Counted from the first letter of the stretch, positions 50,397-59,286 are shown. The stretch is 64,000 nucleotides of DNA from Affinirhizobium lemnae (GCF_022968395.1 NZ_JALJQZ010000016.1:1-64000), one strand, 5' to 3'. Notes: generated by a model from the letters alone, not told the origin. Numbers and translations are program-made.

Positions 50397-52594
50397 GCCG
50401 CCCTCTGTCTGAAATAGCCGTCCTCAAGTACGGTGCTGCCGAGGAGGCCATCATCTGACCTGTATGAAAGGGTGTATTCGGCGGATATGCTATCCGCAAT
50501 CTGGTCGTAGTATCGTCCGCCGACCTCTTCGGGCTGAGAGAGGATGATGACCTGACTTCCGCCATTTTTGAAGAAGTCGAGCACGCGCTCCCGATGTGCA
50601 GTGTCAAGACGGCCAAGCGGCGTATCGATGACCAACGGGAGCTGCGACCCTACCAGTCCTCCGACAGCCGAAATCAGCGATGTCGCGAATATCTGGTTTT
50701 CGCCCGCAGAGGCCTCCGCCTGGCTAATATCAGCCCCGGCCGCATCGAAAATCTTGACCGAGCCGTCTTCGTTGATTTCGATCCGCTGAATAACTGTCTT
50801 GTGTGCGAGCTGGCGGTAGTTTGACGAGACCTTGTCGGCCAAGGCGGCATAATATTCAGGTACGATCTGATCGATGGCGTTCAGGATTTCAATGCGCAGA
50901 CTTGTGGCGGCGTCTACCACGGGCAGCCCGGCAGCGGTTCCACGGCGCTGGATCAGCCTCCGCTCCAGATTCGTGCGCTTCGCCACCAGCTCGTTCTCGA
51001 TATGCCACAGCTGTTGGGCAATCTCGCGTTGCTTTCTTTCTACCGCCTCAAGTTCACCGTTTATCTCGCGGAGAACTGCTGAGTAGCGGCTTCTGGCGGA
51101 TTCAATGCCTTCTTCAAACTGGAGCGCTTCGTCGCTGTCTTTCACGATCTGACCAAGCTCTTTTGCCCGCCGGATAAATTCGGGTAGCTGGACTTTCGCA
51201 TCCTGAACGCCTTGTCCGAGGCCCTGGATAACGCGTTCAACATCGTATCGGTCGAGGTATTTGTGGCGAGCCTGATCAGCTACATTCGCGGGGCGCGAGA
51301 CTGTCCACGCTGATCGTACCCTCTCCTTTATCATTCTGCCTGTCGCGAGATCGACCTTGGGCTCGATCTGATCGAGGGCATTTAAAAGGTTCTCAAGTGC
51401 AAGCTCGGACGGGTTGCCGTCCAGAACGCGGCTGCTTGCTGTCTTCTCAAGCGCGCTGATCGTTCTCTTCATCAACGGCCGACCGAAAAGCAGGTACGGG
51501 AGAAGCCGTGACGCGGTTGCGGCCATTTCGCTCCGGAGGCCGGCTAGTTGCTGGATCGCGTTATGTTTAGCTTCGAGCGTTTCGTGCCTGTCCTTGAAGC
51601 TCTGGTTCGTGAGTGCGCCCATGTCGTGAACGATCGCGTCGCGTCGCTGCTTGAGGGTGGCAGCCTCTGCTTCTACGGCGTCGCGTTCGCGTACACACTC
51701 GGCTTGCTTGTCTTCAAGTTCGGTAACATCCCGTCGTAGCTCTGCATCGACATCCTCGTCGACAAGATCGCGAGAGCGATCTTTCACATAGTCGGAAAGG
51801 TCGGCAGCCAAACGCTTGAGCGACGAAATCCCCAAGGCGCTCTCAATTCCTATTCTGACCTGTTCTCTGATGTCCCTCCGGCCGAGCTCTACGACGCGCT
51901 CGCCATCGAATAGAAAAAACGGGATCATGCTGGCAGGGGCGACGATCGAGGCGACAAGGCTTTCGTAGAAAGATATAGGGTCTTCATCTTGAGGAACCGC
52001 CACGATATCGCGGTCCTTGCCAAGGCGGATCACGACCTCTTCGTCATCCTCGAACAACTGGCCATCATCATCGAAGTACCAGCGTCGTTCGATCTCCATC
52101 TGGCCGTTGGGTATCGATAGCTCCACAACTACGGACGACATCCGCTCGCCGCGATCGTAAGCTGGCTTGTGGAATGCCCGCTCGATAAAACTGCGGTATT
52201 CCGCTCGCCGGACGACTTCCGACGCCTGGACTGAGCCGCGACCACCATCGATGAAGCTGCCCACGCCATAGAGTCCCGCGATGAGGGCATCAAGAATACT
52301 CGTCTTGCCGTTCCCGTTGTTACCGCCGATCAGCACAATCGGACGGTCGGGCGCCGTTGTTGGAAACTCGAGGTCCGCGGCATCGAAGGCCTTCCAGTTG
52401 GACATCCTGATGCGTTTAAACTGGCATCTGCGCCGCAGACCATCGTGTACTGCCGCTATCTGATTCCTGAGCTCCTCTGGCTCAATGGTGGTCGAAGCGA
52501 AAATGCTGTCGAAGTGAAGAAAAAGCCGTCGGCGGTTCTTATGGGAGCCAAGCATAGATTTGGCTTCCAGTAATTGTTCAAGAATATTACTCAT
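50393..52594 (-). CDS. dndD: DndD-type SMC-like ATPase (first copy)
   Basis: This 733-aa protein has Walker A VLIGGNNGNGKTSILDALIA (about 87-106) after a FKRIRMSNWKAF strand, a long coiled coil (about 300-560) and a C-terminal signature AGENQIFATSLISAV with Walker B LPLVIDTPLGRLDTAHRERV. This is the DndD pattern (SMC-like, DTPLGRLD). DndD nicks and processes DNA during sulfur insertion. It follows dndC after a 29-bp gap. It has an extra ~55-residue N-terminal segment before the ATPase. Confidence 0.8.
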   Translation of the reverse strand: MSNILEQLLEAKSMLGSHKNRRRLFLHFDSIFASTTIEPEELRNQIAAVHDGLRRRCQFKRIRMSNWKAFDAADLEFPTTAPDRPIVLIGGNNGNGKTSILDALIAGLYGVGSFIDGGRGSVQASEVVRRAEYRSFIERAFHKPAYDRGERMSSVVVELSIPNGQMEIERRWYFDDDGQLFEDDEEVVIRLGKDRDIVAVPQDEDPISFYESLVASIVAPASMIPFFLFDGERVVELGRRDIREQVRIGIESALGISSLKRLAADLSDYVKDRSRDLVDEDVDAELRRDVTELEDKQAECVRERDAVEAEAATLKQRRDAIVHDMGALTNQSFKDRHETLEAKHNAIQQLAGLRSEMAATASRLLPYLLFGRPLMKRTISALEKTASSRVLDGNPSELALENLLNALDQIEPKVDLATGRMIKERVRSAWTVSRPANVADQARHKYLDRYDVERVIQGLGQGVQDAKVQLPEFIRRAKELGQIVKDSDEALQFEEGIESARSRYSAVLREINGELEAVERKQREIAQQLWHIENELVAKRTNLERRLIQRRGTAAGLPVVDAATSLRIEILNAIDQIVPEYYAALADKVSSNYRQLAHKTVIQRIEINEDGSVKIFDAAGADISQAEASAGENQIFATSLISAVGGLVGSQLPLVIDTPLGRLDTAHRERVLDFFKNGGSQVIILSQPEEVGGRYYDQIADSISAEYTLSYRSDDGLLGSTVLEDGYFRQRAA

Positions 52595-52623
52595 CTACTC
52601 TAGCCATACGAGCTCGCGCCGTT

Positions 52624-53754
52624 CTAGGCAGAAAGATTAGAGAGATCTTCTGCCCATATTCTTTTGATGGTGGCGATTTCCTCGTCACTGATGAGTGCCA
52701 AGGAAACCTCCTCCTGCATGGCGACTAGCTTATCAAGGATTTGTCGTCTTGCGTCCAGTGTAAAGGGGCCTGGGATCAGACGACCATCTCCGACAAAATT
52801 CAGCTTTCCGTTGCGGCGGGTGGCCATTCTCATCGATCCGTCTTCGCGGATTTCCTTGAGCCAGTCCCGGAATTCGAGAAGGGGCTCAAGATCTCCATAA
52901 CCGGATTCGATGAACGATTCCGCGCTCTTGTCTTTCTCGACCACGGTACATGTCCAGCAACCAAACCGGGAGGAACTGGTCCCGCAAGACGGCGCTTCGC
53001 TCTTATCGGTGACAAGTGGACACTCCCCAGCGCCAGCGTTCCGGTACATGGTCACCAGTTCGCGGTGCGTCCCTCCCCAAGGCGGGCTTGACTGCAACAG
53101 GGTCTGCCATACTTCTTCGGTGGTCAACTCGACGATCGGCTTATATACATAGCATTTCTTCAGGCTGTTGTGAGCATTCAGACGCTCTCCGTTTTCATAG
53201 CGTTCGACGCTACGCGCTCTCTGAGACGACTCGGCTCTCCTCACCCCGAGTAGCAGGATGGCCTGTCCTGACTCATCAACCTGGTTCTGGATGTACTCTG
53301 TGGTCGGAATTATCTTCATCCGGTCAGTGCACCAGCGAAACATCCTGCTTGGTGACGGATAGCCGCGTCCGATGAGGTTTACCCAAAACGTGTGGTCGAT
53401 ATCCGGCACCGTCTTCGCGACAGTGACAGGGAGCCGCAATGCGTCGATCGAGCCCGCGATGCGATCCAGTACAGACTGAAGGTGGCTCGCGATAACCGGA
53501 GATTCGACAAGCGTGTCGTTCGCTACCACGTGAACACGCCTGGTGCGAAGGCGGGGCGGCAGGGCCAGCAGCATCTCGAAAACGAGCTGGGCCAGCAACG
53601 TGCTGTCCTTGCCACCGGAGAAACCGATGATCCAAGGGGTGGAATGCGGCTGCACGTATTCATCGCGGAGATCAGCGAGCACCGATTTCAGTTTATCCGG
53701 GAGTCCCGGCTTAGCTGCAGCCTGGGCACTCGCTTGGTTGACCACGATGTTCAT
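52624..53754 (-). CDS. dndC: DndC-type sulfurtransferase (PAPS-reductase family), compact
   Basis: This 376-aa protein has the PP-loop IIGFSGGKDSTLLAQLVF (about 42-59), RWCTDRMKI (Cys142) and CGTSSSRFGCWTCTVV (Cys257, 266, 269), the likely [4Fe-4S] ligands. DndC activates the DNA backbone and inserts sulfur delivered by DndA. Typical DndC proteins are near 500 aa, so this one is shortened at the C-terminus but keeps all the expected motifs. Its start overlaps the dndA stop by 4 bp. Confidence 0.82.
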   Translation of the reverse strand: MNIVVNQASAQAAAKPGLPDKLKSVLADLRDEYVQPHSTPWIIGFSGGKDSTLLAQLVFEMLLALPPRLRTRRVHVVANDTLVESPVIASHLQSVLDRIAGSIDALRLPVTVAKTVPDIDHTFWVNLIGRGYPSPSRMFRWCTDRMKIIPTTEYIQNQVDESGQAILLLGVRRAESSQRARSVERYENGERLNAHNSLKKCYVYKPIVELTTEEVWQTLLQSSPPWGGTHRELVTMYRNAGAGECPLVTDKSEAPSCGTSSSRFGCWTCTVVEKDKSAESFIESGYGDLEPLLEFRDWLKEIREDGSMRMATRRNGKLNFVGDGRLIPGPFTLDARRQILDKLVAMQEEVSLALISDEEIATIKRIWAEDLSNLSA

Positions 53755-54899
53755 GCTCGTCTCCGAATGGATCGCAACTCACTGACACTCGCCGTAATAG
53801 CCCGTGCTGCGATCTCGATATCATGTTCCGTTGTAAGCGGTCCGAGTCCGATGCGAATGGCCGACTCCGCCATATGTCTCGGCAGCCCCATCGCCAGTAA
53901 TACAGGCGATGGCTCAAGCGATTTCGCGCTGCACGTCGATCCCGTCGAGACCGACACTGATTGCTGAAGGTGATACGCTAGCGCCTCACCATCCACATCG
54001 TCGAAAGAAATGTTGATGTTACCCGGAAGACGGGCGGTCGCCGATCCATTCAACTTTGATCCGGAAATCGCCAGAAGCTCCGTTAGGAGCGAGTCGCGCA
54101 AACGACGCACGCGATCACTGGTTTCAGCCAGCTCCTGCTCGGCAAGCTGACAGGCAACACCGAAACCGACACACAGGGGAGTGGGGAGAGTGCCGGATCG
54201 CAGCCCTGCTTCCTGTCCGCCACCAGCAAGCTGCGGTTTCAACTTTGGCTTAACAAGCCGTCTCACGTAAAGAGCCCCGATACCCCCTGGCCCACCGAGC
54301 TTATGGCTCGAGATGCTCGCCAGATCGAGAACGCGTAGATCGAGTTCGATCTTGCCAGCGGCTTGAGCTAGATCAGAGTGGAGTAAGCCACCGCGAGTCC
54401 TGACAAGCTTAGAAAGCGCTGCTAGCGGTTGCAACACTCCGACTTCGTGGTTCGCCGCTGCGACCGACACGATACCCGTATCGGTGGTAATCATTTCTGC
54501 CGCAGCGTCAAGATCTATCAGCCCATCCGAGTGGACGGGAAGGAAAACGACCTCAAAGTTATCACGGCGAAGCGCTTGTGCCGCCTTCAATACCGAAGGA
54601 TGTTCAACTGCGCCAATAACGACCTTTTTCTTGTTTTGAGCAGCCAATAGATCCCGTAGACCCGAAAAGACGAGGTTGTTGGCTTCGGTAGCACCAGAGG
54701 TGAATACGATCTCTGAAGGACGAGCTCCGATTAGGTGGGCAACTTGTCCACGAGAGTTTTCCACCGCATCGTGGGCTAACGTGCCGTGAATGTGAGTGGA
54801 GTGCGGGTTTGAATCGAAGCGTTCATAAGCTTCGAAGGTTGCCGCCCTAGCGGCCGGATGCATCGGCGCGTGCGAATGATAGTCGAGATAAACCGGCAT
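53751..54899 (-). CDS. dndA: DndA-type cysteine desulfurase
   Basis: This 382-aa PLP enzyme releases sulfur from cysteine as a persulfide. It has SNPHSTHIHG, FTSGATEANNLV, AVEHPSVLKA, AANHEVGVLQ, HSDLAQAAGK, the PLP lysine in SSHKLGGPGG (Lys200) and the persulfide Cys in VSTGSTCSAKSLEPS (Cys323). As first gene of an operon with dndC and dndD it is the dedicated DndA rather than a housekeeping IscS/NifS. The ~160 bp upstream to about 55060 contain its promoter; no operator was clear. Confidence 0.85.
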   Translation of the reverse strand: MPVYLDYHSHAPMHPAARAATFEAYERFDSNPHSTHIHGTLAHDAVENSRGQVAHLIGARPSEIVFTSGATEANNLVFSGLRDLLAAQNKKKVVIGAVEHPSVLKAAQALRRDNFEVVFLPVHSDGLIDLDAAAEMITTDTGIVSVAAANHEVGVLQPLAALSKLVRTRGGLLHSDLAQAAGKIELDLRVLDLASISSHKLGGPGGIGALYVRRLVKPKLKPQLAGGGQEAGLRSGTLPTPLCVGFGVACQLAEQELAETSDRVRRLRDSLLTELLAISGSKLNGSATARLPGNINISFDDVDGEALAYHLQQSVSVSTGSTCSAKSLEPSPVLLAMGLPRHMAESAIRIGLGPLTTEHDIEIAARAITASVSELRSIRRRA

Positions 54900-55475
54900 A
54901 AGCCCATCACTTCGTTAAGTCCGCTCAAACTAAGCGAGCCCGCGTTCGACCACGATGATACACGGATTCGCAGCAAATCATTCACAAAGCTTACAACGGT
55001 CCCCAAAAAACAGACGAGCAGCGCGGCGCATCAAAACCGACCCGCACTCCGCGGACGCATTTACATCTGACTAAGCCATAATAGCCCATGGACTGTGACA
55101 TGAGCCATTGATTTTACGGGAACTTCTAGATCACCTGTCGTAGGTTCGATTCCGTTCAAGGCGCAGGCGACTACGACCATGATCTTGGGGTCGCGCAATA
55201 TGTGCGCGTGCCGACGACCGTCGCGAGGGCGATGCGCCATGTCATTCCGGCGCGATGAAACCATCATTCGCCCGCAGGCTGATGTTTCGCATGTTTCTGC
55301 AGCGCATTGCGATCCATGATGCTCCAGGCATGCTCTCTGAATAGCACTGGATTATCAGTCGTTCGGGGATCCCTTCGAACCCAAACCGTCTGCCGCGCGT
55401 AGCTGCTCCGAAGGAGCAAAAGAGGTGCCATACGGAGAGGTATATTCTCTCTCAACATTAGCCAATTACACCGAC
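54900..55475. other. Gene-poor gap with the Dnd-like operon promoter
   Basis: About 575 bp between the dndA start and the structured leader. The first part must contain the promoter of the minus-strand operon, and an AT-rich tract lies at about 54940-55015. Minus-strand frames at 55061-55267 and 55264-55512 have no recognisable product and poor starts; I do not call them genes. A T-arm-like GGTTCGATTCC at 55143 is not part of a foldable tRNA. Confidence 0.4.
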
Positions 55476-55591
55476 AAGGGAGGGTTGCGTCAACGATACG
55501 CGGTACCCCCAATTTCGCCGCTGCGCAACGAAATCGGCTCCCCCACGCCCCGTAGGCCGCCTTCGGCGGTCATTGACCCAAACCCTCCCTT
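55476..55591 (+). ncRNA. Structured leader RNA candidate
   Basis: The outer ends pair as AAGGGAGGGTT/AACCCTCCCTT (11 bp, 55476-55486 with 55581-55591) plus GTCAA/TTGAC (55489-55493 with 55573-55577). Inside are TTTCG/CGAAA (about 55513-55534) and CCGCC-TTC-GGCGG (55557-55569). The element ends 40 bp before the start of the 54-aa gene at 55632. Long-range pairing with closed inner hairpins is what a cis-regulatory RNA would show. No known riboswitch class was recognised. Confidence 0.55.
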
Positions 55592-55631
55592 ATGGGGCCG
55601 GCACCTTTGTTTTCATTCAGAGGAGCTGACG

Positions 55632-55796
55632 ATGACCACTTACGACCACATCAACGAACTGCGCGCTGAACTTGCAGCGTCCATCGACCAGGCCGAGCGC
55701 CAGCAGATCGCAGCCGAGCTGGCGTCAGCCGAAGCGAAGCTTGCCGAAGAGGATGCTGCTTTCGAAGCGCTGATCAGCGACGAGCCGCCCCACTAG
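55632..55796 (+). CDS. Small acidic helical protein (54 aa)
   Basis: MTTYDHINELRAELAASIDQ opens a short protein that is almost all helix, rich in Ala, Glu and Gln, and ends DEPPH. An AGGAG at 55621 gives a well-placed ribosome-binding site. It follows the structured leader and ends within a terminator-like hairpin, so it forms a single-gene unit. Similar tiny genes occur on rhizobial plasmids; function unknown. Confidence 0.65.
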   Translation: MTTYDHINELRAELAASIDQAERQQIAAELASAEAKLAEEDAAFEALISDEPPH

Positions 55797-55803
55797 GGCG
55801 GCT
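55783..55803. terminator. Terminator-like hairpin
   Basis: AGCCGCCC-CACTA-GGGCGGCT is an 8-bp GC-rich stem that overlaps the stop codon of the 54-aa gene, followed by TCTC rather than a clean T run. It lies between that gene and the convergent end of umuC and may stop both transcripts. Confidence 0.55.
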
Positions 55804-55823
55804 TCTCACTCATGGCCTAAACC

Positions 55824-57095
55824 TCATCTTGCCAGCGCGACTGGCAGCTCCTTTATGTTGGTCGTGTATCGCGGCGATCGGCGGTCAAACTTCGCTTGCC
55901 AGTCACGCTTGATTCCGGCCGACGCAGGGATGAGCGATCCTCGCCCGAATTTGCCGTTGACCGCATCGAGTGCGGTCATCAGCCGTTCCGACTGGTCACG
56001 GTCCCGTGCCTCGAATAGAGGGCGCGGCTGTGATTGCGCCGGCACCAGATCATTCATGATGATGCCGGCCTTGGCGTAGCGATGGCCGTTCCTGAAGATC
56101 TTGCGCACTCCGCTCTTAGCGGCCCGGATCAGGTCGAAAGTGTCGTTGGAAGCCTCGGGAAAATGGACCGTCGTCTGTGCCGAGTGCGGTCTGTCCTTCG
56201 AGTTGAAGCGCGATGTGTGCATGAAGACCGCCATATATGTCGCCTCGAGGCCATGACGCCGCAGTTTTTCCCCTGCCCTCGCTGCATAGGCCGCGACCGC
56301 CTCGAGCATTGGGGCCAGATCCGTAACCGGCGTTCCAAAGGATCGGGTTACGGCGCAGCCCTTCCGTTGTGGCGCCACGTCTTCGAGCGGCAGGCATGAA
56401 ATGCCCTGCAGCTCCAGAACCGTCCTTTCGCCCACCACGCTCAGGAGATTGCGAGCAAGCCGCGCATCAACGCGGGCCAGGTCGCCGGCTGTCTCAATGC
56501 CCAGGCCGAAGAGTTTTCGCTCTGATGCCGATCCAACGCCCCAAACCTCTCCCACCTCGACGCGATCGAGCCAGCTTTGTCGAACGGCTGCATCTGTCAG
56601 ATCGCAGACGCCGCCAAGCTCCGGGTTCCTCTTTGCAACGTGGTTTGCGAACTTCGCCAGTGTCTTGCTCGGGCCAATGCCGACACATGTCGGGATCCCG
56701 GTCCATTGCTGAACCGTGGACCGAAGATCGCGGCCGAAAGTAACGCGATCGGCGGGCCTGATGTCGGTCATATCCAAAAAGCTTTCATCGATCGAATAGA
56801 CCTCAACATCCGGAGACCATTGCCGATAGATCGCATTCAGCCTGGCGCTCATGTCGCCATAAAGGGTGTAATTGCTAGAGTAGACCGCCACGCCGTTATC
56901 GCGACAGAGGTCACGGATCTTGAAGTATGGTTCGCCCATGCCAATTCCGAGCGCCTTGGCCTCCGCCGTCCTGGCGACGGCACAGCCGTCATTGTTGGAC
57001 AGAACAATCACCGGGCGCTTGGCGATTGACGGGTCGAAGACGCGCTCGCAGGAGCAATAGAATGAGTTGCCGTCAATCAGCGCGAAGGAGGTCAT
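55824..57095 (-). CDS. umuC: UmuC-type Y-family DNA polymerase
   Basis: This 423-aa translesion polymerase has [20 protein letters not shown] (catalytic Asp), [18 protein letters not shown] substrate loop, [13 protein letters not shown] (second acidic pair), the HhH region [20 protein letters not shown] and the little-finger domain. I place the start at the ATG at 57095, which overlaps the umuD stop, instead of a longer frame. Together with UmuD' it forms Pol V and makes mutagenic repair possible after DNA damage; plasmid copies may protect the plasmid in the host or recipient. Confidence 0.92.
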   Translation of the reverse strand: MTSFALIDGNSFYCSCERVFDPSIAKRPVIVLSNNDGCAVARTAEAKALGIGMGEPYFKIRDLCRDNGVAVYSSNYTLYGDMSARLNAIYRQWSPDVEVYSIDESFLDMTDIRPADRVTFGRDLRSTVQQWTGIPTCVGIGPSKTLAKFANHVAKRNPELGGVCDLTDAAVRQSWLDRVEVGEVWGVGSASERKLFGLGIETAGDLARVDARLARNLLSVVGERTVLELQGISCLPLEDVAPQRKGCAVTRSFGTPVTDLAPMLEAVAAYAARAGEKLRRHGLEATYMAVFMHTSRFNSKDRPHSAQTTVHFPEASNDTFDLIRAAKSGVRKIFRNGHRYAKAGIIMNDLVPAQSQPRPLFEARDRDQSERLMTALDAVNGKFGRGSLIPASAGIKRDWQAKFDRRSPRYTTNIKELPVALAR

Positions 57096-57523
57096 ACCTT
57101 TCTCCTCGGTCGCAGCCAATGAACGTTGCAGAGTGCCACGCCCCAGATCTCGACTTCTGCGATCTCCGGAAGGTCGAACAGCGGCATGTCCGAATTCTCG
57201 AACATCAGCCGCGGGCGACCACCTGTCATGCGCAGCCGCTTCAACGACCGCTCGCCATGTACGGTCGCTACGACAATATCGCCGTCGACCGGGCGCAGGC
57301 TGCGGTCGACCACGATCAAATCCCCGTGGAAGATTCCCGCGTCTCGCATCGAATTGCCGTCGACCTTCCACAAGAACGTCGCCGGCGGGTTCCGGATCAG
57401 GAGCTTTGTGAGGTCAATCGATTCTTCGATGTAGTCATCTGCGGGTGACGGAAAGCCGGCGCATAACCCATGGAGCATGAGAGGCACATAGACTTCTGCC
57501 TCGATTTTCAGGCCGGCGAGCAT
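57092..57523 (-). CDS. umuD: UmuD-type self-cleaving protein
   Basis: This 143-aa S24-family protein has a cleavage site in [12 protein letters not shown] (Ala-Gly, like Cys-Gly in E. coli UmuD), the catalytic Ser58 in [12 protein letters not shown] and Lys95 in ERSLKRLRM. RecA-stimulated self-cleavage makes UmuD'. It overlaps umuC by 4 bp. A LexA box lies 35-49 bp upstream of its start. Confidence 0.92.
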   Translation of the reverse strand: MLAGLKIEAEVYVPLMLHGLCAGFPSPADDYIEESIDLTKLLIRNPPATFLWKVDGNSMRDAGIFHGDLIVVDRSLRPVDGDIVVATVHGERSLKRLRMTGGRPRLMFENSDMPLFDLPEIAEVEIWGVALCNVHWLRPRRKV

Positions 57524-57557
57524 TTCAAGCTGGTCCTTTCGTGATACGGAATGAAAG

Positions 57558-57572
57558 GAACAAACAGGGAAC
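57558..57572. promoter_or_regulatory. LexA (SOS) box, GAAC-N7-GAAC
   Basis: GAACAAACAGGGAAC is an exact match to the direct-repeat LexA site of Alphaproteobacteria (GTTC-N7-GTTC on the other strand). It is placed just upstream of umuD, so umuDC should be induced by DNA damage. The divergent gene at 57701 is 128 bp away and might share the control. Confidence 0.85.
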
Positions 57573-57700
57573 TCATGGGCCGCTAAAAGTCAAGATGGAA
57601 CATGACGCGAGCCTAATCTGCAGATTTGCACCTGACGCGAGTGTCCGCGTGGTGTTAACTTTTTGAGGCGTTGTCACAATGGAGAGGAATAAGGATCGCC

Positions 57701-58048
57701 ATGACTGACGAAGTGGAACACCTGTCAAACACGCTGATGTGGACCGTCGGCATGATCACCCAAGCCGGGCCAGACGACCTCAAACGTGTGGCAAATGCCT
57801 ATCGAGAAGCGCAGGATCTGGTTTCGCAGATTCCAAAGACCGAGGAAGGCGCGCGGCCTCGCATCGTCGCGTGCTTCCACAGGTCAGACAAATATCGCGC
57901 TGCGGACGATATCGCCTGCGTTGGATGGATCCTAACGGCGATCCAGGAGCGCGTGAACGAAGGCGATCTGCGAGACTGGAGGAAATTGCGAACAGTCGTA
58001 AAGCAGATGCTAAAGCTGCTGCCGGAGCCGACGCGCTCGCTTCACTGA
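57701..58048 (+). CDS. Small plasmid protein, function unknown
   Basis: This 115-aa soluble protein (VEHLSNTLMWTVGMITQAGP, LKRVANAYREAQDLVSQIP, WILTAIQERVNEGDLRDWR) is mostly helical. The Met at 57701 has an AAGGAT upstream; an earlier GTG/ATG frame has none. Upstream, TGACGCGAG occurs twice (about 57603 and 57634) and may be operator half-sites. It overlaps the end of the convergent gene by 7 bp. No family recognised. Confidence 0.55.
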   Translation: MTDEVEHLSNTLMWTVGMITQAGPDDLKRVANAYREAQDLVSQIPKTEEGARPRIVACFHRSDKYRAADDIACVGWILTAIQERVNEGDLRDWRKLRTVVKQMLKLLPEPTRSLH

Positions 58049-58383
58049 ATATTTGGTGTATCGAGAAGATGTTCAAAGCCCTCCCAGGTCGCCTTGTCGT
58101 CCACCCAATGACGCTGAAGCTCTTTCCATCTTCTGTCCGCCGAAACCTGCATCTTCGCGATGGTCTCAAGGAGTTGGCGCGAGAATAGCAGCTCGTCCTG
58201 TTGAGCGGTTTTGAATATGATACCGCCCTCTGGGTCATAGGAAACGTGAAGCAGCTGATTGTCCGCATCGAGGACGAACATGGACACTTCCGGTTCGTCA
58301 TCCTCGTTTTTGGTTACGATCAGCGTATCGACTGGGTAGCCGCCGGTTGCCTTTTGCAGTGCCTGGTCAAAAGCATTGGTCAT
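58042..58383 (-). CDS. Small acidic hypothetical protein
   Basis: This 113-aa protein (DTLIVTKNEDDEPEVSMFVL, then DADNQLLHVSYDPEGGIIFK) begins with a beta-rich acidic part and ends with a helical, Trp-rich part (RRWKELQRHWVDDKATWEGF). No family recognised. It lies in the small-gene segment near umuDC and is convergent with the gene at 57701. A long hairpin lies just upstream of its start. Confidence 0.5.
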   Translation of the reverse strand: MTNAFDQALQKATGGYPVDTLIVTKNEDDEPEVSMFVLDADNQLLHVSYDPEGGIIFKTAQQDELLFSRQLLETIAKMQVSADRRWKELQRHWVDDKATWEGFEHLLDTPNIQ

Positions 58384-58420
58384 GGGATCACCTTTCCTGT
58401 CACTGTCGAATCTAACGGAA

Positions 58421-58507
58421 CGGTTTTGGCGGGGGAAGTCGGTCCCGGCTTCCGCTTCGCGGCGCTATGCTAAGCCTCCTGCGGCTTCCCTTCTTCCGTC
58501 AAAACCG
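58421..58507 (+). ncRNA. Long stem-loop, possible small RNA
   Basis: CGGTTTTGGCGGGGGAAG (58421-58438) pairs with CTTCTTCCGTCAAAACCG region (58490-58507) over about 18 bp, including G-U pairs that are only stable in plus-strand RNA. The 51-base inner part contains further GC-rich hairpins. It lies in the 339-bp gap between two minus-strand genes, so a plus-strand RNA antisense to the leader of the 58383 gene is possible. No promoter was identified. Confidence 0.35.
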
Positions 58508-58722
58508 TGTCGAGAATTCCCGCTTTCCCGCCCCTGAAGGAGGAGCGGCGCTATGCTGAAAGCTCCGATGTTCTTCATTGTCCTTCTCGGATCTCGGACT
58601 GGCGCCGATCGATCCGAGCGGTGCCTTCGCCAGAAGGGGGGAAGGACGCCGCATGAGCGCCGGCTATTCGCCAATGGCGGCCGGCGCGCGGTGGAAACCA
58701 GAGCCAACCCATTGAGTGCAAG

Positions 58723-59286
58723 TTATGGCGCGGCTTTCGCCGCGCCATTCCCTTTCTGCTTCTCGATCGTCCGGGGCTCCATGGCAAGCACAAGATCATG
58801 CACCATCTTCAAGGTCGTATCGTCGAGCTTTTTCAGGTGGTCGGCCGTTTCCTCCATCAGCTGGTCTCTCAGGGCTTCGCGTGACGCGGCTTTGGAGTGA
58901 GAGGGCTGTTCGTTGACGAGAGGATCGAAGAACTCTTCCGGGGTGATATTCAGGACTTCGAAAACGTGGAGTAGGCGTCCGACGGTCATCAAGGATGAGG
59001 CGTTTTCGTAGCGGGCGTAGGTAGCCTCCTTTACCCCTAGCAGCATAGCGACTTTGGCTTGCGCAAGTTGTCGATCGGTTCGAAGCTCTCGGAGCCTTTG
59101 TGCGACAAGCAGATCCAGTTGCCTGAGATCGATGATCTTTCCGTCGAGCCGTTTGCGATAAACCGGATGATCTTTGTCTGGGTCGTCAACGCGTTCAAGT
59201 CCGAGATAGCTTACCCACTGCTCGAGTCCGAAACCTGCCATTGCCGCCAACCACACTGGAATTTCATCGTTGTTCCTCCGGGACAA
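58723..59286 (-). CDS. XRE-family regulator
   Basis: This 187-aa protein has a helix-turn-helix (DRQLAQAKVAMLLGVKEATYA and RYENASSLMTVGRLLHVFEV, about 72-110) and a helical C-terminal half. Its N-terminus (VSYLGLERVDDPDKDHPVYR) resembles in layout the XRE protein at 618-1256 (ELVETTDPDFQRPLYRQEGF), with HTH at the same distance, so the two are paralogues. It has no AT-hook tail. Target unknown; it precedes the leader repeat and the small-gene operon. Confidence 0.72.
   Translation of the reverse strand: MSRRNNDEIPVWLAAMAGFGLEQWVSYLGLERVDDPDKDHPVYRKRLDGKIIDLRQLDLLVAQRLRELRTDRQLAQAKVAMLLGVKEATYARYENASSLMTVGRLLHVFEVLNITPEEFFDPLVNEQPSHSKAASREALRDQLMEETADHLKKLDDTTLKMVHDLVLAMEPRTIEKQKGNGAAKAAP

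Noticed and set aside
55130..55165. tRNA T-arm-like GGTTCGATTCC
   Set aside because: The stem halves do not pair properly and no acceptor or anticodon arm could be fitted nearby.
55061..55512. Two short minus-strand frames upstream of dndA
   Set aside because: Poor starts, no ribosome-binding sites, no protein-like motif; treated as intergenic.
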